Source: Paenibacillus sp. KS-LC4
Lineage (GTDB): Bacteria; Bacillota; Bacilli; Paenibacillales; Paenibacillaceae
Direction: 5' to 3'
Assembly: GCF_036894955.1 (NCBI RefSeq)
Contig: NZ_CP145905.1
Location: 5,528,501-5,592,500, forward strand
DNA length: 64,000 nt
Shown: piece after piece, positions 27,577 to 36,099 of the stretch
Layout of the letters: the number at the start of each line of letters is the position of its first letter
Position numbering within the stretch: position 1 is the first letter of the stretch
Program-made: the position numbers and the translations under genes
The notes under the pieces: generated by a model
Told to the model about the DNA's origin: nothing
The model's input: only the letters and a program-made list of their open reading frames with translations
Database searches by the model: none

Positions 27577-27657
27577 TTTATATTTCCCTCCCCATTTATT
27601 ATTTCGTAAAATTGCCCATTCAAATATTAAAGGCAAATCTATTTAACAGTTATACAT

Positions 27658-29367
27658 TCAACTGACCTGACCGGCTAAAAAAAGCTTATTGTAATCCTTA
27701 CCCTTCTGTATTAGTTCATCGTGTGTGCCCGACTCAGCAATATCTCCTTGATGAAGTACATATATAATGGAGGAGTTTTGAATTGTCGATAGACGATGAG
27801 CGATAATAACAGTAGTACGATTTGTTCTAAGTGAATCTATATTACTTTGAACTATACGTTCCGTTTCAACATCCAAGGATGAAGTAGCCTCATCCAAAAT
27901 TAGGAGTTCCGGATTACCCAATAGAGCTCTTGCAATAGCCAATCTTTGTCTTTGACCTCCGGATAAAGTAATACCTCTCTCTCCAATTACAGTATCATAA
28001 CGATTTTCAAGATTATTAATGTATTCATGAATAGCACTCGCTTTACAAGCTCTTATCATTTCTTCATCAGTTATTTTATTTCTTCCTAAAAGGAGATTAT
28101 TTCTAATTGTATCCGGGAAAAAATAGGTATCTTGAAAGACAACTGCAACCTTCCCATACCAGTCACTTGAATCAATTTCATTAAGCGGGATACCATTAAT
28201 TAAGATAGAGCCCTTTGTTGGGGAGTAGTTTTGAACTAGAAGATTAACTAAGGTTGATTTGCCACACCCACTTGCACCAACAAAAGCAACTTTTTCTCCT
28301 TTAGGTATGCTGAAACTAAGATTCCTAATCAACAGCTCGTTATTCGAATCATAGCTAAAACAAACATTACAAAACTCAATTTTAGTAATTTCTTCATTGA
28401 ACCCTCTTCCAGTATCTTTATCCAATTCAATGAGAGCCCTTTCAATTCTTTTTGCACTTGTATAGTTGCGTATCATCTCCATAAAAGTATTGAATAGAGC
28501 TTGGATACTGTCCATTATTATCGAGGAAAACTGAAATAGAACGACAAAAAGCCCAAGTGACATTTGATTCGAAATAACTAAAGTACAGCCGTAAGCAAAG
28601 TAACTGGAAATAGCCATCCATTTTACTACATCACTAGCAATTAGACCATTGTTATTAACCTTCCATTCTTTGAGTATTGCTTTATAAAGCTTCTCAAACA
28701 AATGAAAAAATTTATTCTTCTCCCAATTAAAACGATGATAAGCTATGACTTCACGTGATCCACTTATACAATCTTCTAAATGAACCAATAAATTAGATCT
28801 TCTAGTTTGAACTTCTTCATACTTGCTAATGCTCTTTCGAGCGTAATGATTCCCGATTAGGATTTGGAGTATAGAGACAGCAACAAGCATGATTAGGATA
28901 GCAAGATTAGCACTATAGTATAGATAGGTAATTATCCCAAGGCTTATTATTAGTTGAATGAAGCGTGGTATAATTGTTGATACTAAATAAGCTACATTGG
29001 GAATATCATTCGAAAAAATATAAGAGTATTTCACAAAACGTTCTTGGTTAAACTTTTGAAGAGGGATTTTGTATACTGCACTCATCGTTGAAGTAGCCAT
29101 TACTTTTTCAATAAAAGTTTGATTAATATGACTTATATACGGACCCGCTGCGAAAAAAAGGATTTGTAAAAGCAATGCTGCCCCAATAAGAAGCATAATA
29201 TTGACGAAAGAACTAAAGTCCCCTTTATTAATAAATATTTCTATTAAATCCTTTTGGAGGTAAATGCCAAGGACCTGGGTAAGTGATTCTAATATATATA
29301 AGATGATTGCAGAAATTAATAGAAGCTTAACTTTTTTCTCAACTAAAACTTTAACAATTACATTCAT
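27658..29367 (-). CDS. ABC exporter half (fused membrane and ATPase domains), first of a pair
   Basis: A 569-residue half-transporter. Residues 1-300 carry about six membrane helices. The ATPase domain has Walker A GASGCGKST, signature LSGGQRQR, Walker B LLILDEATSSLD and H-loop IIAHRLS. With the adjacent half-transporter (29493-31217) it probably forms a heterodimer exporting the finished or protected aminoglycoside and giving self-protection (inference from context). The start at 29367 has GGAAGG seven bases upstream; ATG 29382 has no site. The DNA is much A+T-richer than the btr core. Confidence 0.88.
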   Translation of the reverse strand: MNVIVKVLVEKKVKLLLISAIILYILESLTQVLGIYLQKDLIEIFINKGDFSSFVNIMLLIGAALLLQILFFAAGPYISHINQTFIEKVMATSTMSAVYKIPLQKFNQERFVKYSYIFSNDIPNVAYLVSTIIPRFIQLIISLGIITYLYYSANLAILIMLVAVSILQILIGNHYARKSISKYEEVQTRRSNLLVHLEDCISGSREVIAYHRFNWEKNKFFHLFEKLYKAILKEWKVNNNGLIASDVVKWMAISSYFAYGCTLVISNQMSLGLFVVLFQFSSIIMDSIQALFNTFMEMIRNYTSAKRIERALIELDKDTGRGFNEEITKIEFCNVCFSYDSNNELLIRNLSFSIPKGEKVAFVGASGCGKSTLVNLLVQNYSPTKGSILINGIPLNEIDSSDWYGKVAVVFQDTYFFPDTIRNNLLLGRNKITDEEMIRACKASAIHEYINNLENRYDTVIGERGITLSGGQRQRLAIARALLGNPELLILDEATSSLDVETERIVQSNIDSLRTNRTTVIIAHRLSTIQNSSIIYVLHQGDIAESGTHDELIQKGKDYNKLFLAGQVS

Positions 29368-29492
29368 ATCTACCTTCCTCATCTGTGAAATTCGTGAGCT
29401 TCATAGGTACGAGGATTCTAGGTCGTGAATGGCTATCCATTTAATCGCAACCCGAGTTTGATTTCTATTTACGCCTTTCTATCACCCCCTAT

Positions 29493-31217
29493 TTAAATTA
29501 TTGATGTCACAGGTATCATTTCACTCGGAGATCCTTTTCTTGCTATTTTTCCATCTTCAACACAATATACAACATCAAAATCTTTAATGGTCGATAATCG
29601 ATGTGCTACCGTAATTACTGTTCTTCCTTGGATCAATTTTTCTAAAGCCTGTTGTATTTCACTTTCGCTAATATTATCCAATGAGGATGTTGGTTCATCC
29701 ATAATAATGATTACTGGGTCTTTTAAAAACATTCTTGCTATAGCTATTCTTTGTCGTTGACCACCCGATAAGAGAACACCTTTTTCACCTACATGGGTAT
29801 CATAACCATCCGGCAAATGAATGATGAAATCATGCATGTTTACTAATTTTGCCACTCGATAAATTTCTTCATCACTTGCTTCAGGCTTACCAAACCTAAT
29901 ATTCTCCATAACAGAAAATCCAAATAAGTAGGTTTCCTGGAACACATAACCAATAGCATTTCGCAACTGTTTTAAATGCAAGTCTTTAATTCGCTTCCCA
30001 TCAATCAGGATATCCCCGCTTTGTGGATCATAGAATCTTCCCAGCAACTTCAGAATAGTAGACTTACCATTACCGCTTCGGCCAATAAATGCTACTCGTT
30101 CACCTGCATTTATTTTGAAATCAATACCTCGCAAAATAGGATGCTGTGCATCATATCCAAAGTGTACCTTCTTAAATTCAAGTTGGCCTGTTACTGCTGG
30201 CAGTATAATCGGACTATTAATTTCTTTCACTTCCGGCTCGCTCTTAACAAAATCATAAAGTTGTTCCGTTTGATAGATAACCAGACGCAGCTCTGTGATA
30301 CCAGTAATTAAATAGGTAATTTCGAGCATTGAAAAATTAAAATACAGGATTAGAGCAGTGATATCACCTATTGTTTTTTGACCATTATTAATTGCCCAGT
30401 ATCCATAACAGAAGATACATAAACCACCAACGGCAACAATAACTCTTCTTATTGAACCTCGAAGATATCCATACCATACATTTTTTAACAACCACTTGTG
30501 GTAAAGCACTTGTTTAGTATTAATCCTTCCAAGCTCCCAATTGATCGCATTATTAATTTTGACTTCCTTAACAGCCGATACACTCTCATATATTTTTTGA
30601 TGTAAGCTAACTCTACTGTCAGAAAAGTCCCTTGCAGCTAAAGCAGCTTTCTCTTCATATTTAGGACCAATAAAAAAGTAAATGATGATTAACACAGTAA
30701 CAAGAATAAGGATTTTAATATCAATAGTAATCATCATTGCTATTGCTATAGAGCAGAAAACAAGTGAGTTTAATACATTAGGTAGTAAGTCCTTGAATAA
30801 TTCCTGCACAATGGATACTTCCGTGTTCATTAGAGCCAAGCTGTGTCCAACAGGTCTGCGTTCGAAATAGGCAATCCCCAAATTTCTGAGATGCTCTAGA
30901 ATGGTTAGCTGTACATTACTTGCCGCCTTCTCACTAAACTGTCTTTGCTTTAAGCTAGCGAGGCTTCTTGAAAATAGCATCAATATGATTAATGAGACCA
31001 ATATAAATACCAATAAAACGAGCTGATCTAATTTCCCCTTTGGCAAAATCTCATCTATGAAATACTGAATGATTTTAGGGATTGTTAATTCAATACCATT
31101 TGTAATGGTGCTCAATAAAATAAGAAATATAAAGGTCCATTTATAAGGCAATAGATACGTTAGTAACCATTTCATTATAAAAAACTGCTTTTCTCTAGAA
31201 ATTTTTTTTTTGGACAT
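29493..31217 (-). CDS. ABC exporter half (fused membrane and ATPase domains), second of a pair
   Basis: A 574-residue half-transporter of the same type: six N-terminal membrane segments, then Walker A GRSGNGKST, signature LSGGQRQR, Walker B IIIMDEPTSSLD and TVAHRLS. AAGGA lies about five bases before the ATG. A run of ten A residues lies across codons 3-6. A gap of about 125 bases separates it from its partner and one of about 43 from btrS. Both ATPase sites look complete. The substrate is inferred from the cluster only. Confidence 0.88.
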   Translation of the reverse strand: MSKKKISREKQFFIMKWLLTYLLPYKWTFIFLILLSTITNGIELTIPKIIQYFIDEILPKGKLDQLVLLVFILVSLIILMLFSRSLASLKQRQFSEKAASNVQLTILEHLRNLGIAYFERRPVGHSLALMNTEVSIVQELFKDLLPNVLNSLVFCSIAIAMMITIDIKILILVTVLIIIYFFIGPKYEEKAALAARDFSDSRVSLHQKIYESVSAVKEVKINNAINWELGRINTKQVLYHKWLLKNVWYGYLRGSIRRVIVAVGGLCIFCYGYWAINNGQKTIGDITALILYFNFSMLEITYLITGITELRLVIYQTEQLYDFVKSEPEVKEINSPIILPAVTGQLEFKKVHFGYDAQHPILRGIDFKINAGERVAFIGRSGNGKSTILKLLGRFYDPQSGDILIDGKRIKDLHLKQLRNAIGYVFQETYLFGFSVMENIRFGKPEASDEEIYRVAKLVNMHDFIIHLPDGYDTHVGEKGVLLSGGQRQRIAIARMFLKDPVIIIMDEPTSSLDNISESEIQQALEKLIQGRTVITVAHRLSTIKDFDVVYCVEDGKIARKGSPSEMIPVTSII

Positions 31218-31260
31218 ATAATTCCTTTATGTTTTATTTTAAGTTTTATCCAATAGGATC

Positions 31261-32490
31261 TTATCTACCGAATACATCCGCTACCGTATCAACTATCATA
31301 TTTAACTGGTGTGGTTCTGCAAGTAATATAGCATGATGCAATACAATAGAATTAGCAAAGGCACTTTCGGCAACCGGGAAATTTTGTTCCCTCCAATATT
31401 CTTCATTCATTCTTATGTTTTTAGGATAACGGTTTTTAGTCCAAGGACAGAAAAGGGGATTTTTATGTATTGGCAAGTATGGTGGATATAAATAAAAAGT
31501 CCCCATATTGAGTCTCTGTCTGAGAATCTCGGCTAAACGCTGAGCATCCATATGTTCGGAATGATTAAACTTAAAGACATATCCGTAATAGGTTTGCCTA
31601 TCTATCTGAGAAAACTTCTTCATCGTAACAATTCCAGGAATTTTGCTTAACTCTCTATTTAAGAAATCTGCATTTTTCTCACGTATGGAGTTCAAGAAAT
31701 CAAGCCTTTCCAGTTGGGCTAACAAAATAGCTGCCTGAAATTCAGAGATGCAGTGATTGCTTCCTTGAAAGTCACCTTTCATAACTAATTGCATATCACC
31801 ATGTCTCAATGGCGTTTCAGTCATAACTCTTGAGTCAGCACGCAGTTGTTCCAGCTTTTGATATATATATTGATCGTTAGTTATAATTATCCCTCCTTCT
31901 CCGGAGGTCAGCACCTTTCCTTGCTGACAACTGAACGCACCAATATGCCCTAGTGTACCTGCATATTTACCATTCCACTTCGAGCCGTGACTTTGGGCAA
32001 CATCTTCTATAACATACAACCCATGTTCGTTAGCAATTTCCATTATCATGTCCATATTAGCCATACAACCGAATAGATGTACGGGAATAATCGCTTTCGT
32101 CCGATCTGTTATTGCTTCTCTTATTTTTTCCGGATTCATGCAATAGGTTTCTTCTTCAACATCAACCAATACTGGAAGCGCATTCACATTTAATACAGCT
32201 GTAGCTGTTGCGATCCATGTCAAAGCTGGTACAATAACCTCATCTCCTTCACCAATGTCCAGTGCTTCCAGTGCCAGCATTAATGCCATAGATCCACTAG
32301 TAGTAGGAACACAGTAAGAAACATCACAGTATTCAGCAAATTTTTTAGAGAACTTCTGGACCATTGGTTGATCACCAGTCCAATATCCACTAAGAGCCCA
32401 ACGATTTGATTTAAACACTTCAAGCAAATTGTTATTAGCACTCTCTGTGTACTGAGGCCATTCAGGCCATTTAATTTTTGTAGTCTCCAT
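31261..32490 (-). CDS. btrS: Glutamine:2-deoxy-scyllo-inosose aminotransferase (BtrS/BtrR-like)
   Basis: A 409-residue DegT/DnrJ/EryC1-family PLP aminotransferase. The lysine is K192 in SCQQGKVLTSGEGG, at the position I recall for BtrR. D163 in IEDVAQSHGS contacts the PLP ring nitrogen. It transaminates 2-deoxy-scyllo-inosose, and later the amino-ketone from BtrN, using glutamine, so it acts twice in making 2-deoxystreptamine. The ATG at 32490 has GAGGA six bases upstream. It is the first recognised pathway enzyme after the nucleotidyltransferase gene, and the exporter genes follow it. Confidence 0.92.
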   Translation of the reverse strand: METTKIKWPEWPQYTESANNNLLEVFKSNRWALSGYWTGDQPMVQKFSKKFAEYCDVSYCVPTTSGSMALMLALEALDIGEGDEVIVPALTWIATATAVLNVNALPVLVDVEEETYCMNPEKIREAITDRTKAIIPVHLFGCMANMDMIMEIANEHGLYVIEDVAQSHGSKWNGKYAGTLGHIGAFSCQQGKVLTSGEGGIIITNDQYIYQKLEQLRADSRVMTETPLRHGDMQLVMKGDFQGSNHCISEFQAAILLAQLERLDFLNSIREKNADFLNRELSKIPGIVTMKKFSQIDRQTYYGYVFKFNHSEHMDAQRLAEILRQRLNMGTFYLYPPYLPIHKNPLFCPWTKNRYPKNIRMNEEYWREQNFPVAESAFANSIVLHHAILLAEPHQLNMIVDTVADVFGR

Positions 32491-32674
32491 TATTTTCCTC
32501 ACTTGTTATTGAATTTTTGTTTCTTTTCCTCATCTCTCCCAAATAAACATGCAGCCCACTTATTCTATTAATTAACGGATCATCTGATAGCTTACTATCA
32601 GTAAAAAAATTAATACTTTTGAATAAACACTTTATCAGCTGTAACATTTTTTTACCGCTTTCGATTAATCTCAT
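32471..32674 (-). CDS. Possible small lysine-rich protein upstream of btrS
   Basis: A 67-codon frame with AGGGGAAG a few bases before its ATG, overlapping the btrS start by about 20 bases. The product is basic and rich in Lys, Asn and Ser, with no recognisable domain. It could be a leader frame that couples translation into btrS, or chance. Confidence 0.25.
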   Translation of the reverse strand: MRLIESGKKMLQLIKCLFKSINFFTDSKLSDDPLINRISGLHVYLGEMRKRNKNSITSEENNGDYKN

Positions 32675-32741
32675 CTTCCCCTACTCAAGGCTCAGGGATA
32701 TTGGATTTTTACTTGAAATATAATATATAGTTATAAATGAA

Positions 32742-34109
32742 CTACAGTAATTTAGTACTCACAATACGTATTGGATGCACCCAAGAACTTACTGTTGAAT
32801 CTCTCCATCTATCTGTAATACAAAGAATAGAAAAATCACTTTGAGTGGCTTTAGTTATAATAATATCCAAAATGTAGCAATCACTATCACAAGAGTGTTT
32901 TACCTCCACTGCACCACTATCATCTTCAAGCTTTATTACTCCCTCCTCTTTTGTTGAAACGACTTCACAAAATTGTCCCGAAGGTCCAAGATTTAATGTG
33001 ATCACTTGGTAAATAAATTCATTTTCCTCAAAGCGAAAAGATATTGTTAGTATATCTTCGGAATAATTTATATTTATTTCCCCTAAGTTTTCTTCAAAAA
33101 TGGCTACAGACTCTTTAGCTACGGGGATTATATTTAAGTCATCCACTATTGTGTCTATATTAGGAATTAATAGATTTTGCAATGATGTTGGAGCATACCA
33201 TACACCATTCCAACTCAGCCTTGAAGGATACTTTTTGTAAACTCGAGCACCTAATAGCGATGTTCCCCAAAATTCAACTAGCAGTGAACGAACGAAGTCT
33301 ATAGAATCGTACGCGTTAAATTCAGCAATAAGACAGGTAAGCTCGTCGAGGCTGTACTTATCATTATTGCAAAGATCGACAATTTCCAATAAGTCATTTA
33401 AACAAATACATCCAATATCCTGAGTTAAAAAATTGGTAGTGTAATCCTTTAGTAAATTACAACATTTAATTAATATACACATGTGTATATTAGGTATAAG
33501 AATTCCATGCTTCGATCTTATAGAATATTTATAAATATCTTGATACTTCAAATGACTAACTGAGTAAATATTATTATTCAAAATAAACAGGTTAGCGCTT
33601 TCATTTGTCTCAGGTCTCAAGCTCACATTATATGAATTGATCGGAAAATACCTATGCAGATCAAAAGAAACATCATTGTAAACTATTTTTCCATATTCAT
33701 GGTCAATACTGCTTTCCTCATAGCCATCAAAAGTATTTAAGACATTTATATCCTCAACTAGAATATCTACATCATTTGCCTCTCTAATACTATTCTCATC
33801 TTCTGTCAATAGGTAAGAAACAAAACCTTTTAATACAATAAGGTCATTAACTGCGGCCTTCTGTATCAATTCAATCGTATTCGAGATTTGATCATTAAAA
33901 ACTTTTGTATTGATTTCATGCAGAAATGTTATTTCTTTTACCCATTCATCGCTAATCCATCTAGGTCGGTGCTGGCAGCTATTGATTTTTTTTAGTAACC
34001 GACACGTAAGTTTATGATTTTGAAGTATTTCAAGAAATTGCTCTTTATCTAAATCCTCTATTTCTGGTTCTTTTAGAGTAATACCAGCTATCCACTTAAC
34101 TAAAGCCAA
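32742..34109 (-). CDS. Nucleotidyltransferase-fold protein (NTP_transf_5-like), candidate tailoring or self-resistance enzyme
   Basis: A 455-residue protein. The N-terminal half has the signature of the uncharacterised nucleotidyltransferase family often found in peptide and sugar antibiotic clusters: LKG (93-95), then READNVDILV-type sequence with acidic residues D113 and D115, and a third aspartate D150 in SFDLHRYF. The C-terminal 130 residues look beta-rich and match nothing I know. It is the first gene of the cluster. It might adenylylate the antibiotic (resistance) or an intermediate. The start is uncertain: the TTG at 34109 has only a poor site, while a strong SD-ATG at 34158 is in another frame. 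Confidence 0.7.
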   Translation of the reverse strand: MALVKWIAGITLKEPEIEDLDKEQFLEILQNHKLTCRLLKKINSCQHRPRWISDEWVKEITFLHEINTKVFNDQISNTIELIQKAAVNDLIVLKGFVSYLLTEDENSIREANDVDILVEDINVLNTFDGYEESSIDHEYGKIVYNDVSFDLHRYFPINSYNVSLRPETNESANLFILNNNIYSVSHLKYQDIYKYSIRSKHGILIPNIHMCILIKCCNLLKDYTTNFLTQDIGCICLNDLLEIVDLCNNDKYSLDELTCLIAEFNAYDSIDFVRSLLVEFWGTSLLGARVYKKYPSRLSWNGVWYAPTSLQNLLIPNIDTIVDDLNIIPVAKESVAIFEENLGEININYSEDILTISFRFEENEFIYQVITLNLGPSGQFCEVVSTKEEGVIKLEDDSGAVEVKHSCDSDCYILDIIITKATQSDFSILCITDRWRDSTVSSWVHPIRIVSTKLL

Positions 34110-34163
34110 ACTCTCTTTGGAAGTAATAACACCACCGCCCTTAAATACAATTTGACATTTTAT

Positions 34164-34168
34164 CCCCT
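34164..34168 (-). promoter_or_regulatory. Strong ribosome-binding site serving an out-of-frame ATG
   Basis: On the minus strand AGGGG lies five bases before an ATG at 34158-34156. That ATG opens only a five-codon frame (MSNCI, then stop) and is not in the frame of the nucleotidyltransferase. Confidence 0.5.
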
Positions 34169-34219
34169 CAACAATTTCCTATATATGTTCAATTTATGCA
34201 ACATAAAACAATTCTAGTC

Positions 34220-34247
34220 TGTTTATTTTAGTTTGGCAACCTGTCAA
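34220..34247 (-). promoter_or_regulatory. Possible sigma-A promoter of the cluster
   Basis: On the minus strand a perfect TTGACA (34247-34242) is followed after 16 bases by TAAACA (34225-34220). It lies about 110 bases upstream of the first cluster gene. The -10 match is poor. Confidence 0.35.
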
Positions 34248-34683
34248 TTTATTGATTATTCGTAATTACTCGATCCTCTAAATTGAGTCTCTTACAAATT
34301 AGGTGTTAATCTTCTGTGATAATATCATCCAGAAGGAAGTAGACGGGTTTATTCATCATGGCCTCAAACAACAACTCCCGGGAAATGACGGTTGCTTCCT
34401 GCAATGAACAAGGTAATATCGTCTACTTTAGAAGTTTTAATGGGGCTCGCTATATTAAACGCTATTCGCGGCAATTAGCGCCCCTTTAGCATCCTCGCTT
34501 CCTTGTGTAGGGTTAAAATAGTAATGAAGTTAAAGTCAGCGTGCCTACTTGATACTTATCTATGTCGCCGCAAGAATAGTCATTGTGACAGACCGGGGGA
34601 ATAATAAAAAGGTATTGCAATTTGTTTTAGATGAAAAGTGAAAAGTAAGTGTTTAGCTGAAGTGAAGAACGGATGACGCTGTC

Positions 34684-34740
34684 CAATCCTCTCGCCTGAC
34701 GAGACGCACTGAGAAACAAAGTGCGCGGGTCGAAGGATTT
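34684..34740 (+). ncRNA. Candidate structured RNA, three-way junction
   Basis: AATCCT (34685-34690) pairs with AGGATT (34734-34739). Inside are two hairpins: CTCG-CCTGA-CGAG and CGCACT-loop-AGTGCG. I do not recognise a known riboswitch class. Confidence 0.35.
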
Positions 34741-34837
34741 AGGAGTAACTGATGTAAAAAGAAAAATTAAGCTGTAGACTAGGAGGGATGATACTACGCG
34801 GTTTACAGTTGAGAAAATCGTCAGACCCCGAAAATAA

Positions 34838-35071
34838 TTGGTAGACTGGCGGAGCTACTCGATTCAAAGAAAGAGGATAGAAAGGACCATTAATCTTACA
34901 GTAGCGACTGTTACAAGCCTTTATGACTACTTATACCGAAAAGACGAGTTACCTGATGCTATGTCCGAGAAGTTGATGCAACAAGTATTTACAGGAGGAA
35001 GAAGAACTGTGACCCATAAGAAGGACACATTGAAAAAAGTGTCCCTCGATGAATTCAGTGGCCCTTCTTAA
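34838..35071 (+). pseudogene. Remnant of a tyrosine recombinase (Tn554 TnpA-like)
   Basis: A 77-codon stretch resembling the N-terminal core-binding region of phage-type integrases and Tn554-like transposase A: RTINLTVATVTSLYDYLYRKDEL, then EKLMQQVFTGGRRTVTHKKD. The catalytic domain with the R-H-R-Y residues is missing. It begins with no clear ribosome-binding site. It lies between the cluster and chromosomal genes, consistent with past mobile-element activity at the cluster boundary. Confidence 0.55.
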
Positions 35072-35165
35072 GCGTTTAAGGGAGAAACCATGATATTTTT
35101 GTGCAAGGATTGCAAGGTTCCATTTCCCACCATCGCTTATAATTAAACTTGAAAGAAGGATTTGA

Positions 35166-36038
35166 ATGGATTGGCTAGACCGCATGAATAACGCAATGGA
35201 ATATGTCGAAGCACACCTGTCTGAAGCAATAGATTACGATCAAGTGGCTAGAATAGCCAGTTGTTCAACTTACAATTTTCAGCGGATGTTTTCGTTCATC
35301 ACAAATGTACCGCTGGCAGAGTATATTCGGCGCAGGCGGCTCACCCTAGCCGCATTTGAACTGCAAAACAGTGGTATAAAAGTCATCGATGTGGCATTCA
35401 AGTACGGTTATGAATCGCCTGAGGCATTTTCCAGGGCGTTCAAAAAAATGCACGGTGTGATGCCGATGTCAGCGCGCGACAAAGGTGTTTCACTCAAGGC
35501 CTATCCTCGGTTATCCTTTCATATTTCGATTCGAGGAGATGTGGAGATCAATTACAAAATTGAGGAAAGACAAGGTTTTAGTATGTTCGGTGTTTCAACC
35601 CTGATTCATGCCGCTGGCGAGAATCCGTTTATTGAAATACCAAATTTTTGGGAGAAGTGTATTTCCAACGGAACAGTAAATCGAATCCGTGCCGCTGCAG
35701 GTTTGGGGGAACATGGCCAGATCCATGCGGTTTTATACAACAATAAAAGTGAGAGCTTCTCCTACATGATCGGTTATTTCTTGCCTGAGCATGAATTGCC
35801 GCAAGGGTTTGAAAGGCTTCAAATCCCCCCGCAAACGTATGCTATTTTTTCAACTGGTGTAAACCCCGACGGAGAAAGCGACATTCATGATTTGTGGAGA
35901 CGTATATGGGGGGAATGGTTTCCGACCTGTGATTATCATTTTGCAAATGGCCCTGAGTTTGAAATGACCTATGATAGAGGCAACGGCATGTACGAAATGG
36001 AAGTTTGGATTCCTGTCGTTAAAAAAGGCGAGTCGTAG
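35166..36038 (+). CDS. AraC-family regulator with GyrI-like effector-binding domain
   Basis: A 290-residue regulator. Residues 1-105 are an AraC-type double helix-turn-helix: IDYDQVARIASCSTYNFQRMFSF, then VIDVAFKYGYESPEAFSRAFKKMHG. Residues 125-290 are a GyrI-like/effector-binding domain of the kind that binds bulky cationic or drug-like molecules, ending in EVWIPVVKK. AAGAAGGAT lies before the ATG. It is transcribed away from the cluster and followed after about 60 bases by the APH-family gene, which it may control. A link to the aminoglycoside is plausible but unproven. Confidence 0.85.
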   Translation: MDWLDRMNNAMEYVEAHLSEAIDYDQVARIASCSTYNFQRMFSFITNVPLAEYIRRRRLTLAAFELQNSGIKVIDVAFKYGYESPEAFSRAFKKMHGVMPMSARDKGVSLKAYPRLSFHISIRGDVEINYKIEERQGFSMFGVSTLIHAAGENPFIEIPNFWEKCISNGTVNRIRAAAGLGEHGQIHAVLYNNKSESFSYMIGYFLPEHELPQGFERLQIPPQTYAIFSTGVNPDGESDIHDLWRRIWGEWFPTCDYHFANGPEFEMTYDRGNGMYEMEVWIPVVKKGES

Positions 36039-36099
36039 GCATAGTACCCTATCATTACCTTAGTATTAGGGGCGATTTCCCATGGAAAGGGAGAACAGA

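Larger units (their letters stand above)
34169..35165. other. Intergenic flank of the cluster
   Basis: About one kilobase without an intact gene. It holds the putative cluster promoter, a probable structured RNA (34684-34740) and a recombinase remnant (34838-35071). On the minus strand near 34320-34410 a short open stretch (QEATVISRELLFEAMMNKP and on) looks like another gene fragment I cannot name. Confidence 0.6.
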
